A DNA stretch of 64,000 nt from Ureibacillus thermophilus (GCF_004331915.1 NZ_CP036528.1:2179651-2243650), one strand, 5' to 3'; shown: positions 1 through 8,917, numbered from the stretch's first letter. The notes: generated by a model not told the origin, from the sequence alone. Made by a program: numbers and translations.

Positions 1-146
1 CTATCATTTCACTACATATGATAATAAATTACTGGATAGATGAACAATAATCAAATAGGTTTTGCGGTAATTCTATGTATTTGTACGTTTTTTGCTAAAA
101 AAGGTTCGAATAATTGGCATTTTTATCGAATTATGTATATTCTTTC

Positions 147-177
147 CTGCGGCGAATTCCAAAGAATCGCGCCGCAG
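147..177. repeat. GC-rich inverted repeat downstream of the DUF1292 gene
   Basis: Perfect 8-bp arms (147-154 and 170-177, CTGCGGCG / CGCCGCAG) flank a 15-nt loop, 12 nt beyond the stop of the first DUF1292 gene. No T-run follows on the minus strand, so it is not a classical rho-independent terminator for that gene. On the plus strand it is followed by a short A-run. It may still mark a transcript 3' end. The rest of 1-188 holds no gene that I can support. Confidence 0.4.
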
Positions 178-188
178 AAAAATTCGAT

Positions 189-695
189 TTACTGTTGATT
201 TAAATGCTCAAAAACTTCCTCAATTTTTTCCCATTCTTCATCAGATTCAACTGGAAAAATTTCATGAATTTCTCCATCTTCTGATTCTACAAAGCTTGCA
301 GCAAAAAATTCACTATTTTCTTCATCATCAACTGTATAAATCACGTATTTCTTTCCAAATTCTTCTATTTCAAATTGATGAAGAACTTTGCATTCCACTT
401 CATTTCCTTCTTCGTCAATCGCTGTAAAAGTTTTTCCTGAGAAAGTATCCACAAGGGTGTTATAAACTTCTTCCACCATATCCCACTCTTCATCGGTTTG
501 AAGCTCTTGGAAATTTGTCATTTCTAAGTTTTCATCCAACTCAAACCGCACTGCCGAAATTTCGCCGTTTTCCTTTCCTTCCTCATCCACAACGCAATAA
601 ATGCAGTAAGAATGTTCATCAGTGTCAAAAGTAAACAACACTTTGCATGTTTTCATTCCATCTTCCGTTTCTAATTTGAAAAATTGCTGATCCAT
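189..695 (-). CDS. DUF1292 protein with two tandem DUF1292 units
   Basis: 168-aa acidic cytosolic protein. Two similar halves are visible. Residues ~6-85 contain a 'DEEWDMVEEVYNTL' end and residues ~89-165 contain 'DEEWEKIEEVFEHL'. Each half starts with a short beta-rich stretch such as 'DEEGNEVECKVLHQF', typical of the DUF1292 (YrzB) family. Most family members have a single unit of about 90 aa, so this looks like an internal duplication. The start has a near-perfect AGGAGG site 5 nt upstream. The molecular function of DUF1292 is unknown. Its position after alaS-ireB-ruvX is conserved in Bacillales. A second, single-unit homologue lies just upstream with a terminator in between, so this copy is probably transcribed separately. 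Confidence 0.85.
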   Translation of the reverse strand: MDQQFFKLETEDGMKTCKVLFTFDTDEHSYCIYCVVDEEGKENGEISAVRFELDENLEMTNFQELQTDEEWDMVEEVYNTLVDTFSGKTFTAIDEEGNEVECKVLHQFEIEEFGKKYVIYTVDDEENSEFFAASFVESEDGEIHEIFPVESDEEWEKIEEVFEHLNQQ

Positions 696-731
696 CGTAT
701 CCTCCTAATAAATAGACATAATCATACACAA

Positions 732-758
732 GAAAAAAGTAGGCAATTCAATGCCTAC
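732..758 (-). terminator. Rho-independent terminator of the second DUF1292 gene
   Basis: On the minus strand GTAGGCA and TGCCTAC pair (arms 752-758 and 739-745, 6-nt loop) and are followed by TTTTTT. It lies about 12 nt past the stop at 770. Confidence 0.85.
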
Positions 759-769
759 TTTATCCTTTT

Positions 770-1084
770 TTATTCTTCGTCCTCGTCTTCTGACTCCCAT
801 TCTTCTTCGAGATTATTTAATACTTCTTCAACTAAATCCCATTCTTCTTCGGTTTCGATTGGGAGCAATTCTCCATCTTTTCCGTCCTCATCTGGAATGA
901 AGGCAGAAGCAAAAATTTCGATTTGGCCTTCTTCATCTTCTTCTGCCCCAACATAGGTATATAATACGTAAGACTTTCCAAATTTCTCAGAATCAAATGT
1001 GTGGATTACTTGGCATAAATGCTCATTTCCATCTTCATCAACGACTGTAATAATATTTTCATCGAACTCATGGTTATGTGCCAT
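770..1084 (-). CDS. DUF1292 protein (YrzB family)
   Basis: 104-aa acidic protein with one DUF1292 unit: '[15 protein letters not shown]' near residue 20, a 'YVLYTYVG' strand, and '[14 protein letters not shown]' near the C-terminus, ending in a run of Asp/Glu. The ATG at 1084 is chosen because GAGGTGA lies 6 nt upstream. The in-frame GTG at 1093 falls inside that Shine-Dalgarno sequence. This is the gene that normally follows ruvX in Bacillus. The adjacent duplicated paralogue (189-695) probably arose from it. Function unknown; cytosolic. Confidence 0.85.
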   Translation of the reverse strand: MAHNHEFDENIITVVDEDGNEHLCQVIHTFDSEKFGKSYVLYTYVGAEEDEEGQIEIFASAFIPDEDGKDGELLPIETEEEWDLVEEVLNNLEEEWESEDEDEE

Positions 1085-1193
1085 GATGGTCACCTCTTCC
1101 TATAAAATACGCAAAATCTATATCATCCCCGACGATTGTCTAAAGGATTTTTACAAATCATTTCATTCATATTATTCACCCAACATGGGCTAA

Positions 1194-1619
1194 TTATTTA
1201 AGAAATGATTTTCGGTCTAAATAACCTTGCAAAATCATAACGGCTGCCATCTTGTCGATGACTTTTTTTCTTTTCTTTCGGCTCACATCGGCTTCAATCA
1301 GCATTCGCTCAGCAGCCATCGTTGTCAACCGTTCATCCCAAAGCGTCACTGGCAAATTGAACGTCTCTTCCAAGAGCTTTTTGTATTTTTCTGAAGCTTC
1401 GCCGCGGGGCCCCACCGTATTGTTCATATTTTTTGGATACCCTACGACAAACTCCGTCACGCCATATTCTTTGAGAAGCTCTCTAATTCGTTCAATACCG
1501 AATTCGCCAGCTTCTTCATCTATATGAATCGTTTCGATCCCTTGAGCAGTCAACCCCAATGGATCGCTGATTGCAATGCCAACCGTTTTTGTACCGACAT
1601 CTAATCCCATAACTCTCAT
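1194..1619 (-). CDS. ruvX: RuvX/YqgF family: putative pre-16S rRNA nuclease / Holliday-junction resolvase
   Basis: 141 aa, the usual family length, with an RNase H-like fold. Visible motifs are '[15 protein letters not shown]' (catalytic Asp7) at the N-terminus, '[11 protein letters not shown]' near residue 58 and 'LWDERLTT' near residue 95. The family member YqgF in E. coli matures the 16S rRNA 5' end; a resolvase role was proposed earlier. The start is 3 nt after the ireB stop, with AAGAGGAA inside the end of ireB, so the two are translationally linked. It forms an operon-like run with ireB. Cytosolic. Confidence 0.93.
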   Translation of the reverse strand: MRVMGLDVGTKTVGIAISDPLGLTAQGIETIHIDEEAGEFGIERIRELLKEYGVTEFVVGYPKNMNNTVGPRGEASEKYKKLLEETFNLPVTLWDERLTTMAAERMLIEADVSRKKRKKVIDKMAAVMILQGYLDRKSFLK

Positions 1620-1622
1620 TGA

Positions 1623-1889
1623 TTATTCCTCTTGATGATGTCTAATGTAGAATTTCACAAGCTCTTCTAAAATTTCATCCCGTTCAAGTTTGCGAATTAA
1701 ATTTCGTGCATCTTGATGGCGAGGAATGTATGCCGGATCACCAGATAATAAGTACCCTACAATTTGGTTTGTTGGATTATATCCTTTTTCCTGTAATGCA
1801 GAGTACACTTTCAGCATAACTTGCTTGACTTCTTCTTCCATTGATTCTTCTGGAAAACTAAATTTCATCGTTTGATCGAACGAATTCAA
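1623..1889 (-). CDS. ireB: IreB family regulatory phosphoprotein (YrzL)
   Basis: 88 aa if started at TTG 1889 ([10 protein letters not shown]...). The core '[18 protein letters not shown]' followed by '[23 protein letters not shown]' is diagnostic. In Enterococcus IreB is a substrate of the Ser/Thr kinase IreK and affects cephalosporin resistance. The start is chosen because GAGGTG lies 6 nt before this TTG, and homologues begin M-(S/N)-SFD-x-TMKF. The in-frame GTG at 1898 is itself part of the Shine-Dalgarno sequence. A TATAAT-like -10 sits about 60 nt upstream. Immediately precedes ruvX. Confidence 0.9.
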   Translation of the reverse strand: MNSFDQTMKFSFPEESMEEEVKQVMLKVYSALQEKGYNPTNQIVGYLLSGDPAYIPRHQDARNLIRKLERDEILEELVKFYIRHHQEE

Positions 1890-1945
1890 GACCAGCACCT
1901 CGCTTTCAGAAATCAGGAGTTGGAAATTCTCGCTCCATTTTCTCT

Positions 1946-1974
1946 ATTATAACTGATTCAACGGGTCAGCGAAA
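1946..1974 (-). promoter_or_regulatory. Possible sigma-A promoter for ireB-ruvX
   Basis: A consensus TATAAT (minus strand, 1951-1946) lies 17 nt downstream of a poor TTTCGC -35. It is the only obvious promoter in the alaS-independent gap between alaS and ireB. Weak support. Confidence 0.35.
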
Positions 1975-1993
1975 TAGATTTGTTCCCCAGTTT

Positions 1994-4654
1994 TTATAGA
2001 GATTTTACAAAATTATATACAGATTGAAGAGCTTCATCTAGTTTAGATGCATCTTTTGCACCTGCCATCGCCATGTCAGGACGTCCGCCGCCTTTTCCTC
2101 CGCATTGTTCTGCAACGGATTTTACGATATTGCCTGCATGATATTCTTTTCCAGCAATATCTTTTGTCACCCCTGCGCAAAGCATTACTTTGCCATCGCT
2201 AACAGCTCCGAGGACGATAACTGCTTTCTCCAACTTCGCTTTTAAGTCATCCATCATTTGACGAAGTTGATTATTATCTTTTGCTTCTACCCGTGTAGAT
2301 AATACAGTGATTTCGCCAATTTTTTGCGCTGCATCGAGAACGCTTGCCGCTTCAAGGTTCGCCAATTTTTGGGATAGCGAATCATTTTCGCGTTGCAATT
2401 CTTTATATTCAGCTTGCAATCCATGAATTCGCATTACTAAATCTTTTGGATTTGCTTTAAATTGAGCGGCTGCCTCATGCAAGATTCTTTCTTCTTCTTT
2501 CACTGCCAAATAAGCGCCTTTGCCAGTCACAGCCTCAATACGTCTTACGCCAGCACCAATTCCGCCTTCTGAAACGATTTTAAACAATCCAATTTCAGAT
2601 GTGCGGTTTACATGCAGACCACCACAAAGCTCGATGGAATAATCGCTGACTTGTACGACGCGTACAATATCGCCGTATTTTTCGCCGAATAGCGCCATCG
2701 CACCCATTGCTTTTGCTTCATCAATCGGCATTTCTTCGATAACCACTTCAATATCTTCCCAAATTTTTTCGTTCACGATGCGCTCAATTTGTTCAAGTTC
2801 TTCTTTAGATGCTTGTCCAAAGTGAGTAAAGTCAAAACGCAAACGGTCTGGTCCTACATATGAACCTGCTTGGTTAACGTGTTCACCTAGCACGTCTTTT
2901 AATGCCCGGTGTAGAAGGTGAGTCGCTGTATGGTTTTTCACGATAAGCTTGCGTTCTTCTTTATTCACCACAGCTTTCACTGGATCGTCAAGACGCATTT
3001 CACCGGATTCAACCACAACTGTATGAAGATGCTGGCCGTTTGGTGCAACTTGTACATCTTTTACAACAGCTCTAAATGTATCGCCTTCAATTACACCTTT
3101 ATCCGCAATTTGACCACCCATTTCTGCATAGAAAGGTGTTTCAGCCAAAATCACTAGCACTTCTTCGCCTTCTGAAGCCAAATCTACAAGCTCGCCGTTT
3201 GATACAATGGCAGCAACTTTCGTATCGCTTTCTTCCACTTCATAACCAACAAAGACAGAAGGCACTTTTAAGTTTGTCAACACTTCATTTTGCACTTGCA
3301 TGGAATCAACATCCACACGGGCATTTCTCGCACGCTCCCGTTGTTTTTCCATTTCTCTTTCGAAACCTTCATAGTCAACCGTCATGCCATGTTCAGCAGC
3401 ATATTCTTCCGTTAATTCAACAGGGAAGCCGTACGTATCATATAAACGGAATACATCTTCGCCTGGAATTTCAGTAAGTCCTAATTTTTTCTCCCGTTCA
3501 ACAACTTCGTTCAAAATTTCAAGACCGGCATCAAGTGTCTCTAAGAAACGAATTTCTTCATTTTTTACAACCCGTTGAATAAATTCACATTTTTCGCTTA
3601 CTTCCGGATAGAAGTCTTTCATAATTTCGCCAACAGTTGGAACAAGTTCATACATAAATGGTTTTTCAATGCCGATTTGTTTTGCATATCTTACTGCGCG
3701 ACGCAATAAACGGCGGATTACATACCCGCGTCCTTCATTGGATGGAAGCGCACCGTCACCAATGGCAAATGCTACTGTACGGATATGGTCTGCAATCACT
3801 TTAAACGGTGTATTGATGTCTTCTTTATTATTGAAAATTTCTTTTAGATCAATTTCACCAGGACGTTTATATCGGCGATTTGCAAATTCCTCAACTTTTT
3901 CAATAATCGGCATGAATAAATCTGTATCAAAGTTTGTTGGTACATTTTGCACAACGGAAGCCATCCGCTCAAGACCCATACCTGTATCGATGTTTTGTTT
4001 TGGCAGCGGCGTATAAGTACCGTCTGGATTATGGTTGAATTGAGAGAACACCAAGTTCCAAATTTCTAAGTAGCGTTCGTTTTCTCCACCTGGGAACAAC
4101 TCTGGGTCATTTGGATCATTTCCATATTCTGGGCCTCGATCATAGAAAATTTCTGAGTTTGGACCGGATGGACCTTCCCCAATATCCCAGAAGTTTCCTT
4201 CGATGCGGATGATTCGTTCTTCCGGCAAGCCAATTTCATTCTTCCAAATGTTATAAGCTTCTTCGTCTTCAGGATGGATAGTTACAGAAAGCAATTCAGG
4301 ATTGAATCCCATCCATTTAGGGTCTGTTAAAAATTCCCAAGCATAATGAATCGCTTCTCTTTTGAAGTAATCCCCGATAGAGAAGTTCCCCAACATTTCA
4401 AAGAATGTATGGTGGCGAGCTGTTTTCCCTACATTTTCAATATCATTTGTCCGAATGGATTTTTGAGCATTTGTAATACGTGGATTTGCAGGAATTTCAC
4501 GGCCATCAAAATATTTTTTTAACGTTGCCACCCCTGAGTTAATCCATAAAAGGGATGGGTCATTCACTGGAATTAATGAAGCTGATGGTTCTACTGCATG
4601 GCCTTTTTCGACAAAGAAATCTAAAAATTTGCGGCGAATTTCTGCTGCTTTCAT
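1994..4654 (-). CDS. alaS: Alanyl-tRNA synthetase
   Basis: 886 aa, full length. It charges tRNA-Ala with alanine and edits mischarged Ser/Gly. The class II catalytic core occupies the N-terminus ('[18 protein letters not shown]', '[18 protein letters not shown]' at ~81-98). The editing domain carries the zinc motif HTATH (575-579) and Cys677-x3-His681 within '[11 protein letters not shown]'. A coiled coil and DHHA1/C-Ala region follow ('[15 protein letters not shown]'). AGGAGG lies 10 nt before the ATG. It is preceded by a T-box leader with its own perfect sigma-A promoter, so expression responds to uncharged tRNA-Ala. Confidence 0.98.
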   Translation of the reverse strand: MKAAEIRRKFLDFFVEKGHAVEPSASLIPVNDPSLLWINSGVATLKKYFDGREIPANPRITNAQKSIRTNDIENVGKTARHHTFFEMLGNFSIGDYFKREAIHYAWEFLTDPKWMGFNPELLSVTIHPEDEEAYNIWKNEIGLPEERIIRIEGNFWDIGEGPSGPNSEIFYDRGPEYGNDPNDPELFPGGENERYLEIWNLVFSQFNHNPDGTYTPLPKQNIDTGMGLERMASVVQNVPTNFDTDLFMPIIEKVEEFANRRYKRPGEIDLKEIFNNKEDINTPFKVIADHIRTVAFAIGDGALPSNEGRGYVIRRLLRRAVRYAKQIGIEKPFMYELVPTVGEIMKDFYPEVSEKCEFIQRVVKNEEIRFLETLDAGLEILNEVVEREKKLGLTEIPGEDVFRLYDTYGFPVELTEEYAAEHGMTVDYEGFEREMEKQRERARNARVDVDSMQVQNEVLTNLKVPSVFVGYEVEESDTKVAAIVSNGELVDLASEGEEVLVILAETPFYAEMGGQIADKGVIEGDTFRAVVKDVQVAPNGQHLHTVVVESGEMRLDDPVKAVVNKEERKLIVKNHTATHLLHRALKDVLGEHVNQAGSYVGPDRLRFDFTHFGQASKEELEQIERIVNEKIWEDIEVVIEEMPIDEAKAMGAMALFGEKYGDIVRVVQVSDYSIELCGGLHVNRTSEIGLFKIVSEGGIGAGVRRIEAVTGKGAYLAVKEEERILHEAAAQFKANPKDLVMRIHGLQAEYKELQRENDSLSQKLANLEAASVLDAAQKIGEITVLSTRVEAKDNNQLRQMMDDLKAKLEKAVIVLGAVSDGKVMLCAGVTKDIAGKEYHAGNIVKSVAEQCGGKGGGRPDMAMAGAKDASKLDEALQSVYNFVKSL

Positions 4655-4694
4655 TTTTGCTTAACCTCCTATTAATTTTTTGTTTGACAAAATG

Positions 4695-4975
4695 AAAAAA
4701 GTCTTCATCCCAGTAAGGGACGAAGACGTACTATTCGCGGTACCACCCTCGTTACAGTTTCCGTAAGTTTCGGCAAAAGGAATTTGTCTATTAGCCATTA
4801 GAAACTGTCACTTTAGCCACTGTAACGTTAGTGAACGGCAGGGATTAGCTGCACTCAGGAGTAGCTTTCCGCAATTGCCGCAGTGGAGATTCTTTCAGCC
4901 CAGGGAATCTCTCTCTTTACACTCAGCAAAAACGTACTTTCTCCTTCATCGTGTTCAAATTTTATCCATTTTGAC
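4695..4975 (-). promoter_or_regulatory. T-box riboswitch (alanine) upstream of alaS
   Basis: The minus strand carries the T-box core AGGGTGGTACCGCG (4749-4736). It is followed by an intrinsic terminator, GTCTTCGTCCC ... GGGATGAAGAC then TTTTTT (4727-4695). Stem I lies further upstream. By alignment with the hisS leader in this window (GCG-A-rich-codon context), the specifier is probably GCU at 4865-4863, which matches Ala. The transcript start is inferred near 4980. Confidence 0.93.
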
Positions 4976-4988
4976 ATTTTCTCTGTAA

Positions 4989-5017
4989 ATTATATGAAAT
5001 GCGCTAAGTCATGTCAA
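4989..5017 (-). promoter_or_regulatory. Perfect sigma-A promoter for the alaS T-box transcript
   Basis: TTGACA (5017-5012), 17-nt spacer, TATAAT (4994-4989) on the minus strand: exact consensus at the optimal spacing. It sits directly upstream of the T-box leader. Confidence 0.92.
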
Positions 5018-5101
5018 TAAAAATAGCAGCCGCTTTATTTCTTAATATGGAAACTCGTTCATATACTTTCCAAAAAAACAGAAAGAATAGGAGAAGTATA
5101 T

Positions 5102-5785
5102 ATGGAAATGATGTCTTTCGAATTTTTTACAGCACTTTTGTCCATCATTTTTATCGATCTTGTTCTTGCAGGAGATAATGCTTTATTAATCGGAATGGTA
5201 GCAAAAAATTTGCCAACTAAGCAACAAAAAAAGGTTATTGTGGTTGGAACGCTTGCTGCCATTTTCATGCGCATTCTCTTTACAATAATGGCGGTAAAAT
5301 TATTGGAAATTGATGGTTTACTCTTCATTGGCGGCGTTTTATTGGTCTATATCGCTTTGAAACTGCTGGCGACAGAAGAAAGCAACGATATCCGACCATC
5401 TGCAAAATCCTTTTTGGGTGCCGTTTGGACAATCATGCTTGCCGATTTTTTAATGGGCATTGACAATATTATGGCCGTTGCTGGCGCTTCTTCCGGAAAC
5501 ATGCTGTTGGTGGCAATTGGTCTTTTCATCTCCATTCCAATTATTGTGTGGGGAAGCACCATTGTCATTGGCATCATCGAAAGATTTCCGCTCTTCATTT
5601 ATTTAGGCGCAGCCGTACTTGCATGGACTGCTTCAAAAATGATGATAAAAGATGCTTATGTGCAGCCTTATTTAACAAATCCATTGCCTATCATTTTATT
5701 CCAATTATTATTAATTTTTATTGTTGTTTTTATTGGGTATCTATTGCGCAGCAGAGATAAAGGAAAATCCCACCAATTTGAATAA
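5102..5785 (+). CDS. TerC family integral membrane protein (YjbE-like)
   Basis: 227 aa, about seven hydrophobic segments. The TerC hallmark 'IDLVLAGDNALLIGM' is near residue 18-32, with a second acidic membrane motif 'MLADFLMGIDNIMAVAGA' near residue 112-129. The conserved membrane Asp/Asn residues are thought to handle metal ions. Bacillus YceF/YkoY/YjbE homologues are linked to Mn2+ export or metalation of exported proteins. The specific substrate here is inference. AGGAG lies 8 nt before the ATG. I did not see a yybP-ykoY manganese riboswitch in the short upstream region, unlike some relatives. Confidence 0.85.
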   Translation: MEMMSFEFFTALLSIIFIDLVLAGDNALLIGMVAKNLPTKQQKKVIVVGTLAAIFMRILFTIMAVKLLEIDGLLFIGGVLLVYIALKLLATEESNDIRPSAKSFLGAVWTIMLADFLMGIDNIMAVAGASSGNMLLVAIGLFISIPIIVWGSTIVIGIIERFPLFIYLGAAVLAWTASKMMIKDAYVQPYLTNPLPIILFQLLLIFIVVFIGYLLRSRDKGKSHQFE

Positions 5786-5835
5786 TTTATCAATTTCTGA
5801 AATAAGATGGGATAAAAAGGGTATGGGGGCTTAAT

Positions 5836-6231
5836 ATGCAATTAATTTTCGAAGACGGTTTGCTGCTTTCAACTATTGAAATTTGCTATAAAGGAAAAAG
5901 AAAATATTTGAATCGTGTTGCCATCGATTCAGGGGCCTCCCATTCTTTCATCGATATCGATTCAGTTGAAGACTTAGGAATTGCCTTTGAAAATGGAGAC
6001 CCTTTAATTTGCCATTCAGGAATCGGCGGGGCGGAATATAGTTTTTCAAAAAATATCGATTATATAAAAATCGGAGAAAAAATCTTCCGAGAAGTACCCA
6101 TTGATTTTGGCACTTTAAGGGGATTTAATATTCAGGGATTGATTGGGCTAGATATATTAAAATCCGGAGAGTTTCTATTAGATTTAAAAAATTTGCAACT
6201 CATTGCAATCGATGAGAAAAAATTAGCATAA
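5836..6231 (+). CDS. Retropepsin-like aspartic protease domain protein
   Basis: 131 aa, a single retroviral-protease-like lobe. The active-site motif 'AIDSGASHSFID' is near residue 31-42, followed by a glycine-rich flap-like 'CHSGIGGAEYSF' and 'IQGLIGLDILKSGEFLLDL', a typical hydrophobic-G-hydrophobic C-terminal motif of clan AA. Single-lobe enzymes of this kind must dimerise to act. No signal peptide or membrane segment is seen, so it is probably cytosolic. Substrate unknown. A GGGGG site precedes the ATG by 6 nt. It follows terC on the same strand by 50 nt without a clear terminator, so co-transcription is possible. Confidence 0.75.
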   Translation: MQLIFEDGLLLSTIEICYKGKRKYLNRVAIDSGASHSFIDIDSVEDLGIAFENGDPLICHSGIGGAEYSFSKNIDYIKIGEKIFREVPIDFGTLRGFNIQGLIGLDILKSGEFLLDLKNLQLIAIDEKKLA

Positions 6232-6247
6232 TGGAATCGCAAGCAGG

Positions 6248-6530
6248 ACATGCTCTATTTAAAAAACATCACTTTCTCCAAAGAGAAAATGATGTTTTTT
6301 TTGATATGTTATTAAAAATTGATTTCCGTTCCGGGGACGCTTTCCGCAGGCCCTCCTCTGAGTCATTCCTTCGCTCCTCGTGGTCTAGAGAGGGCTCGTC
6401 GCAGGAAAACTTTGCTTTGCCACTAAGCGTGCGCGACAGGAACTCGCCCCGTCATTCCAATCAATTTTTAGTTATCAAAACTCTTTCAGCTACCCCTATA
6501 ATTTTTTGTTTATGTCCCAGCCCCTGCTTT
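6248..6530 (+). repeat. GGCTGGGACA-type intergenic element, copy 1
   Basis: About 280 bp between convergent genes. Left to right it holds a long perfect-type hairpin (6261-6302, AAAAAACATCA.. / ..TGATGTTTTTT), the core ATTGATTTCCGTTCCGGGGA, a GC-rich middle, CAATCAATTTTTAGTTAT, and the right end TTTATGTCCCAGCCCC (~6523). The left end is degraded compared with copies 2 and 4. It codes for nothing I can support. Confidence 0.85.
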
Positions 6531-6536
6531 TTCTTA

Positions 6537-6655
6537 ATTGGCGCCATTTATTGCTTGGCGACTATTTTATCCATTCTGACGATTATGTTTCCCTTTAAGG
6601 CGATTATTTTCCCTAAACTGGCGATTTTCCGATATTCTCAGAGGACATCAGCGAA
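6537..6655 (+). repeat. Degenerate 21-nt tandem repeat array A
   Basis: About five units of 21 nt with consensus near GGCGATTATTTTCCCTWAA: TTGGCGACTATTTTATCCAT, CTGACGATTATGTTTCCCTT, AAGGCGATTATTTTCCCTAA, CTGGCGATTTTCC... The phase is kept although the units have diverged. Non-coding; directly follows repeat copy 1. Confidence 0.7.
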
Positions 6656-6671
6656 TAGCTAAAATCCATAC

Positions 6672-6700
6672 AAAAAGAGCGAATGAGTTTTTCCATTCAC
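6672..6700 (-). terminator. Terminator of the spo0M homologue
   Basis: The minus-strand stem GTGAATGG / TCATTCGC (one G-U pair) is followed by TCTTTTTG, 16 nt past the stop at 6716. Confidence 0.7.
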
Positions 6701-6715
6701 CCTTTTCACGGTTTC

Positions 6716-7486
6716 TTACACATATCTTGAAATGATTTGCTGAAGTTTATCTTCTACCCGGTTATAATCCGCTTCAGTGATCGTCACACGAACGAGGCTT
6801 TCATCGATATCCAACATTTCCGCAAACAAACCGCCAAGCCCCCGAGCTTTCCGATCCACTTCCAATAATAACTCCACTGCTCCTTCCTGTTGAGCTAAAA
6901 AGGCGATTTCCAACTCATCCAATCGGCCGCGGAAAGGACCGGAAATCGGCACAAATTCAAATTCTTGAATAAATGGATAATTTCTTCGATAACGTAAAGA
7001 CACTTGCTCATTTTCCGCTTTTCGAAGACGGAAACCTAAATTTTGTACAGCTTCCAAAACTCTGGATGCCAACCTTGACGGGCGCACTTCCATATAGTCT
7101 TTATCCGTTGAATCAACGCCGCTTTGTATATCTAATTCCGTTTTCACCCATACTCTTGTGCTTCCAATTGTAAGAGGCGTATCTACAGGCAGTTTAAAAG
7201 AAAATGGGATGATTTTTACTTCATTTGCTTGAATTGTAAACGGATCGCTTATTTTAAATTTATAGAAAGCATATGGAACTGTCACTTTCCGGTCATCGAT
7301 TTCTTTAATATACGTCGTGTATAAAGTAAAGTAAATTGTATGAATCCGTTGCTCAACATTTCCCCCATACACTTCCACTTCGCCGCGAACTGTCTCGCCG
7401 GCACTGTAAGAAGATTTCTCCAGCTGCGTATCTACTTTGGCAGAACCAATTCCTAAAGATGCAAGCATTTTATTAAAAAATGACAT
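6716..7486 (-). CDS. spo0M: Sporulation-control protein Spo0M homologue
   Basis: 256 aa, the usual length. It has an arrestin-like beta-sandwich N-terminal domain ('MSFFNKMLASLGIGSAKVDT', 'YSAGETVRGEVEVYGG') and a C-terminal half with 'FEFVPISGPFRGRLDELE' and 'ARGLGGLFAEMLD'. In B. subtilis Spo0M affects the sporulation phosphorelay and cell division. It is cytosolic and associates with cytoskeletal partners; its biochemical activity is unresolved. AGGAGG lies 8 nt before the ATG. Single-gene unit with its own terminator. Confidence 0.92.
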   Translation of the reverse strand: MSFFNKMLASLGIGSAKVDTQLEKSSYSAGETVRGEVEVYGGNVEQRIHTIYFTLYTTYIKEIDDRKVTVPYAFYKFKISDPFTIQANEVKIIPFSFKLPVDTPLTIGSTRVWVKTELDIQSGVDSTDKDYMEVRPSRLASRVLEAVQNLGFRLRKAENEQVSLRYRRNYPFIQEFEFVPISGPFRGRLDELEIAFLAQQEGAVELLLEVDRKARGLGGLFAEMLDIDESLVRVTITEADYNRVEDKLQQIISRYV

Positions 7487-7559
7487 TTAAACTCCTCCTT
7501 ATTTGCAAATTTCCTCTTAATCATACGATTCAATGTCCAAAAAGTTTCAATTAGGGGAA

Positions 7560-8120
7560 TTATGGATTTATAATAAATGAAATAATCTCCACATACATAG
7601 CCGTCATTTCTTCAGGTGTTTTATCCATGCCGTTTTGAATCCATTGTTCTATCAACCCTAAAAAGGCCGCCGTAATGAAGGATCAAAAATAATCAATAGG
7701 CACTTTTAGATTTTTAGTGAAATGTTCATTTTTTCCAAGTTCTTCTGTAATTTTTTAATAAAGGCATCCTGCATGCGAAAATGAAACTCCGTACTTCCAT
7801 GAACACTTAAAAAGATTTTTAAAACATTGGAATAGTCTTCAAAAAAAGCGAAATAACATCTCTTGCTCTTTTTCAAAAGTAATGGTGGATGTATAGCGTG
7901 CTTGCAACTGATCGATATAATCACCTAATTTTGAAAACAGCTCTTCTTCCATTTTCTCTTGCAAATCATATTTATCTTTATAATGCAAAGAAAAAGTACC
8001 TCGATTGATATCGGCTTCTTTTGCAATTTTCCCTACTGTAATAGTTTCAAAAGATTTTTTCTCCAATAACTTCAAAAAGGAATTTTGAATTAGCTGTTTC
8101 GTTTTTCGATTCTTTTCCAC
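7560..8120 (-). pseudogene. TetR family regulator, inactivated by two frameshifts and a stop
   Basis: The first ~93 codons (8120 to ~7850) encode a good TetR N-terminal helix-turn-helix: 'TITVGKIAKEADINRGTFSL' followed by HYKDKYDL. At a run of seven T (minus strand, near 7845) the frame shifts. The next piece reads 'FFEDYSNVLKIFLSVHGS' to 'NLEKMNISLK' in another frame. Near 7710 the original frame resumes as 'LKVPIDYF', is cut by TGA, and continues as 'SFITAAFLGLIEQWIQNGMD' to the stop at 7560. The three pieces together have normal TetR length. The start is a GTG with no clear ribosome binding site. Confidence 0.85.
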
Positions 8121-8190
8121 ATATAAATCTTGATGGTAAATTTCCCACTTTGACTATCCCAGCCAACATATTGCAGGTCATTAATCATAT

Positions 8191-8240
8191 TAAAAATAAA
8201 AAAGATAGACCAACAGGAAATTACCTGTTTGCATCTATCC
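8191..8240 (-). terminator. Terminator of the GNAT gene
   Basis: The minus-strand stem GATAGATGCAAACAGG / CCTGTTGGTCTATC (one mismatch, small bulge) is followed by TTTTTTATTTTT. Confidence 0.85.
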
Positions 8241-8250
8241 TTTTTATGTT

Positions 8251-8814
8251 CTATGAAATTTTCTTTTGTTCTGAATACCATTTTAAAAATGTATTTCTTT
8301 CTATTACATTTAAAAGACATGGAACTTTTAATTGTTCTTGCACTTTCTTGTATTTTTCCGGAAACTCATGTTGAACATTCATTCGAATATACGGCAATTT
8401 TGCTTGAGCTTTTTGAGAACGAATATTTGATTTTTTCACTGCCACAAACACATATTGTAAATCCAACTCAGTAAAAGCCTTGTAGAGCATTTCCTTTTTT
8501 GCCAATTCGTTGTATCCTTTCCCCCAATATGGATAACCTATCCAAGTACCAATTTCACAAGTTTTCGAGTTTTTATCAATATCTTTCAATGTGATGATTC
8601 CAATCAACTCTTTATTTTCGTTGAAGATGACTCTTGAATATTGTTTTCCTAGTTTTTCTTGCTCTTTTATAAATTCAATAAATTGAATTGTGCCTTCAAC
8701 AGAAGTTTGTTCTTCAGACAGCCCTAATGGTTCACGTACTTGGGGCTGTGATGAAAGAGATGAAATAGATTTTGCATATTTTTTATCATGAGGCATTAGC
8801 AAAACTTTTTTCAT
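8251..8814 (-). CDS. GNAT family N-acetyltransferase (RimJ/RimL-like)
   Basis: 187 aa. It transfers acetyl from acetyl-CoA to an amine on an unknown substrate. The core strand-helix pattern is visible as 'YSRVIFNENKELIGIITLKD', 'CEIGTWIGYPYWGKGYNELA' (acetyl-CoA-binding region, near residue 85-105) and 'LQYVFVAVKKSNIRSQKAQA', where the N-x-R/S-Q pattern is typical of the RimJ/L branch. GGAGTGG lies 6 nt before the ATG. Own terminator downstream. The C-terminal 30 residues are longer than in minimal family members. Confidence 0.8.
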   Translation of the reverse strand: MKKVLLMPHDKKYAKSISSLSSQPQVREPLGLSEEQTSVEGTIQFIEFIKEQEKLGKQYSRVIFNENKELIGIITLKDIDKNSKTCEIGTWIGYPYWGKGYNELAKKEMLYKAFTELDLQYVFVAVKKSNIRSQKAQAKLPYIRMNVQHEFPEKYKKVQEQLKVPCLLNVIERNTFLKWYSEQKKIS

Positions 8815-8880
8815 AGAACCACTCCAAAATTAAAATTTATAATGGGATTTTACTATATATTGTAAAAATTTCAATATTAC

Positions 8881-8917
8881 AAAAAAATGCAACTTTAAAG
8901 AATACAAGGCTGCATTT
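8881..8917 (-). terminator. Terminator of the thioesterase gene
   Basis: On the minus strand AAATGCA ... TGCATTT pairs, with an inner CTT/AAG, followed by a run of T. It starts about 11 nt past the stop at 8928. Confidence 0.65.

Noticed and set aside
5020-5101. yybP-ykoY manganese riboswitch ahead of terC
   Set aside because: The leader is too short and lacks the family's conserved loops.
6231-6662. 143-codon open frame covering repeat copy 1
   Set aside because: It runs through the repeat and the 21-nt array; the related repeat copies are not open in the same way.
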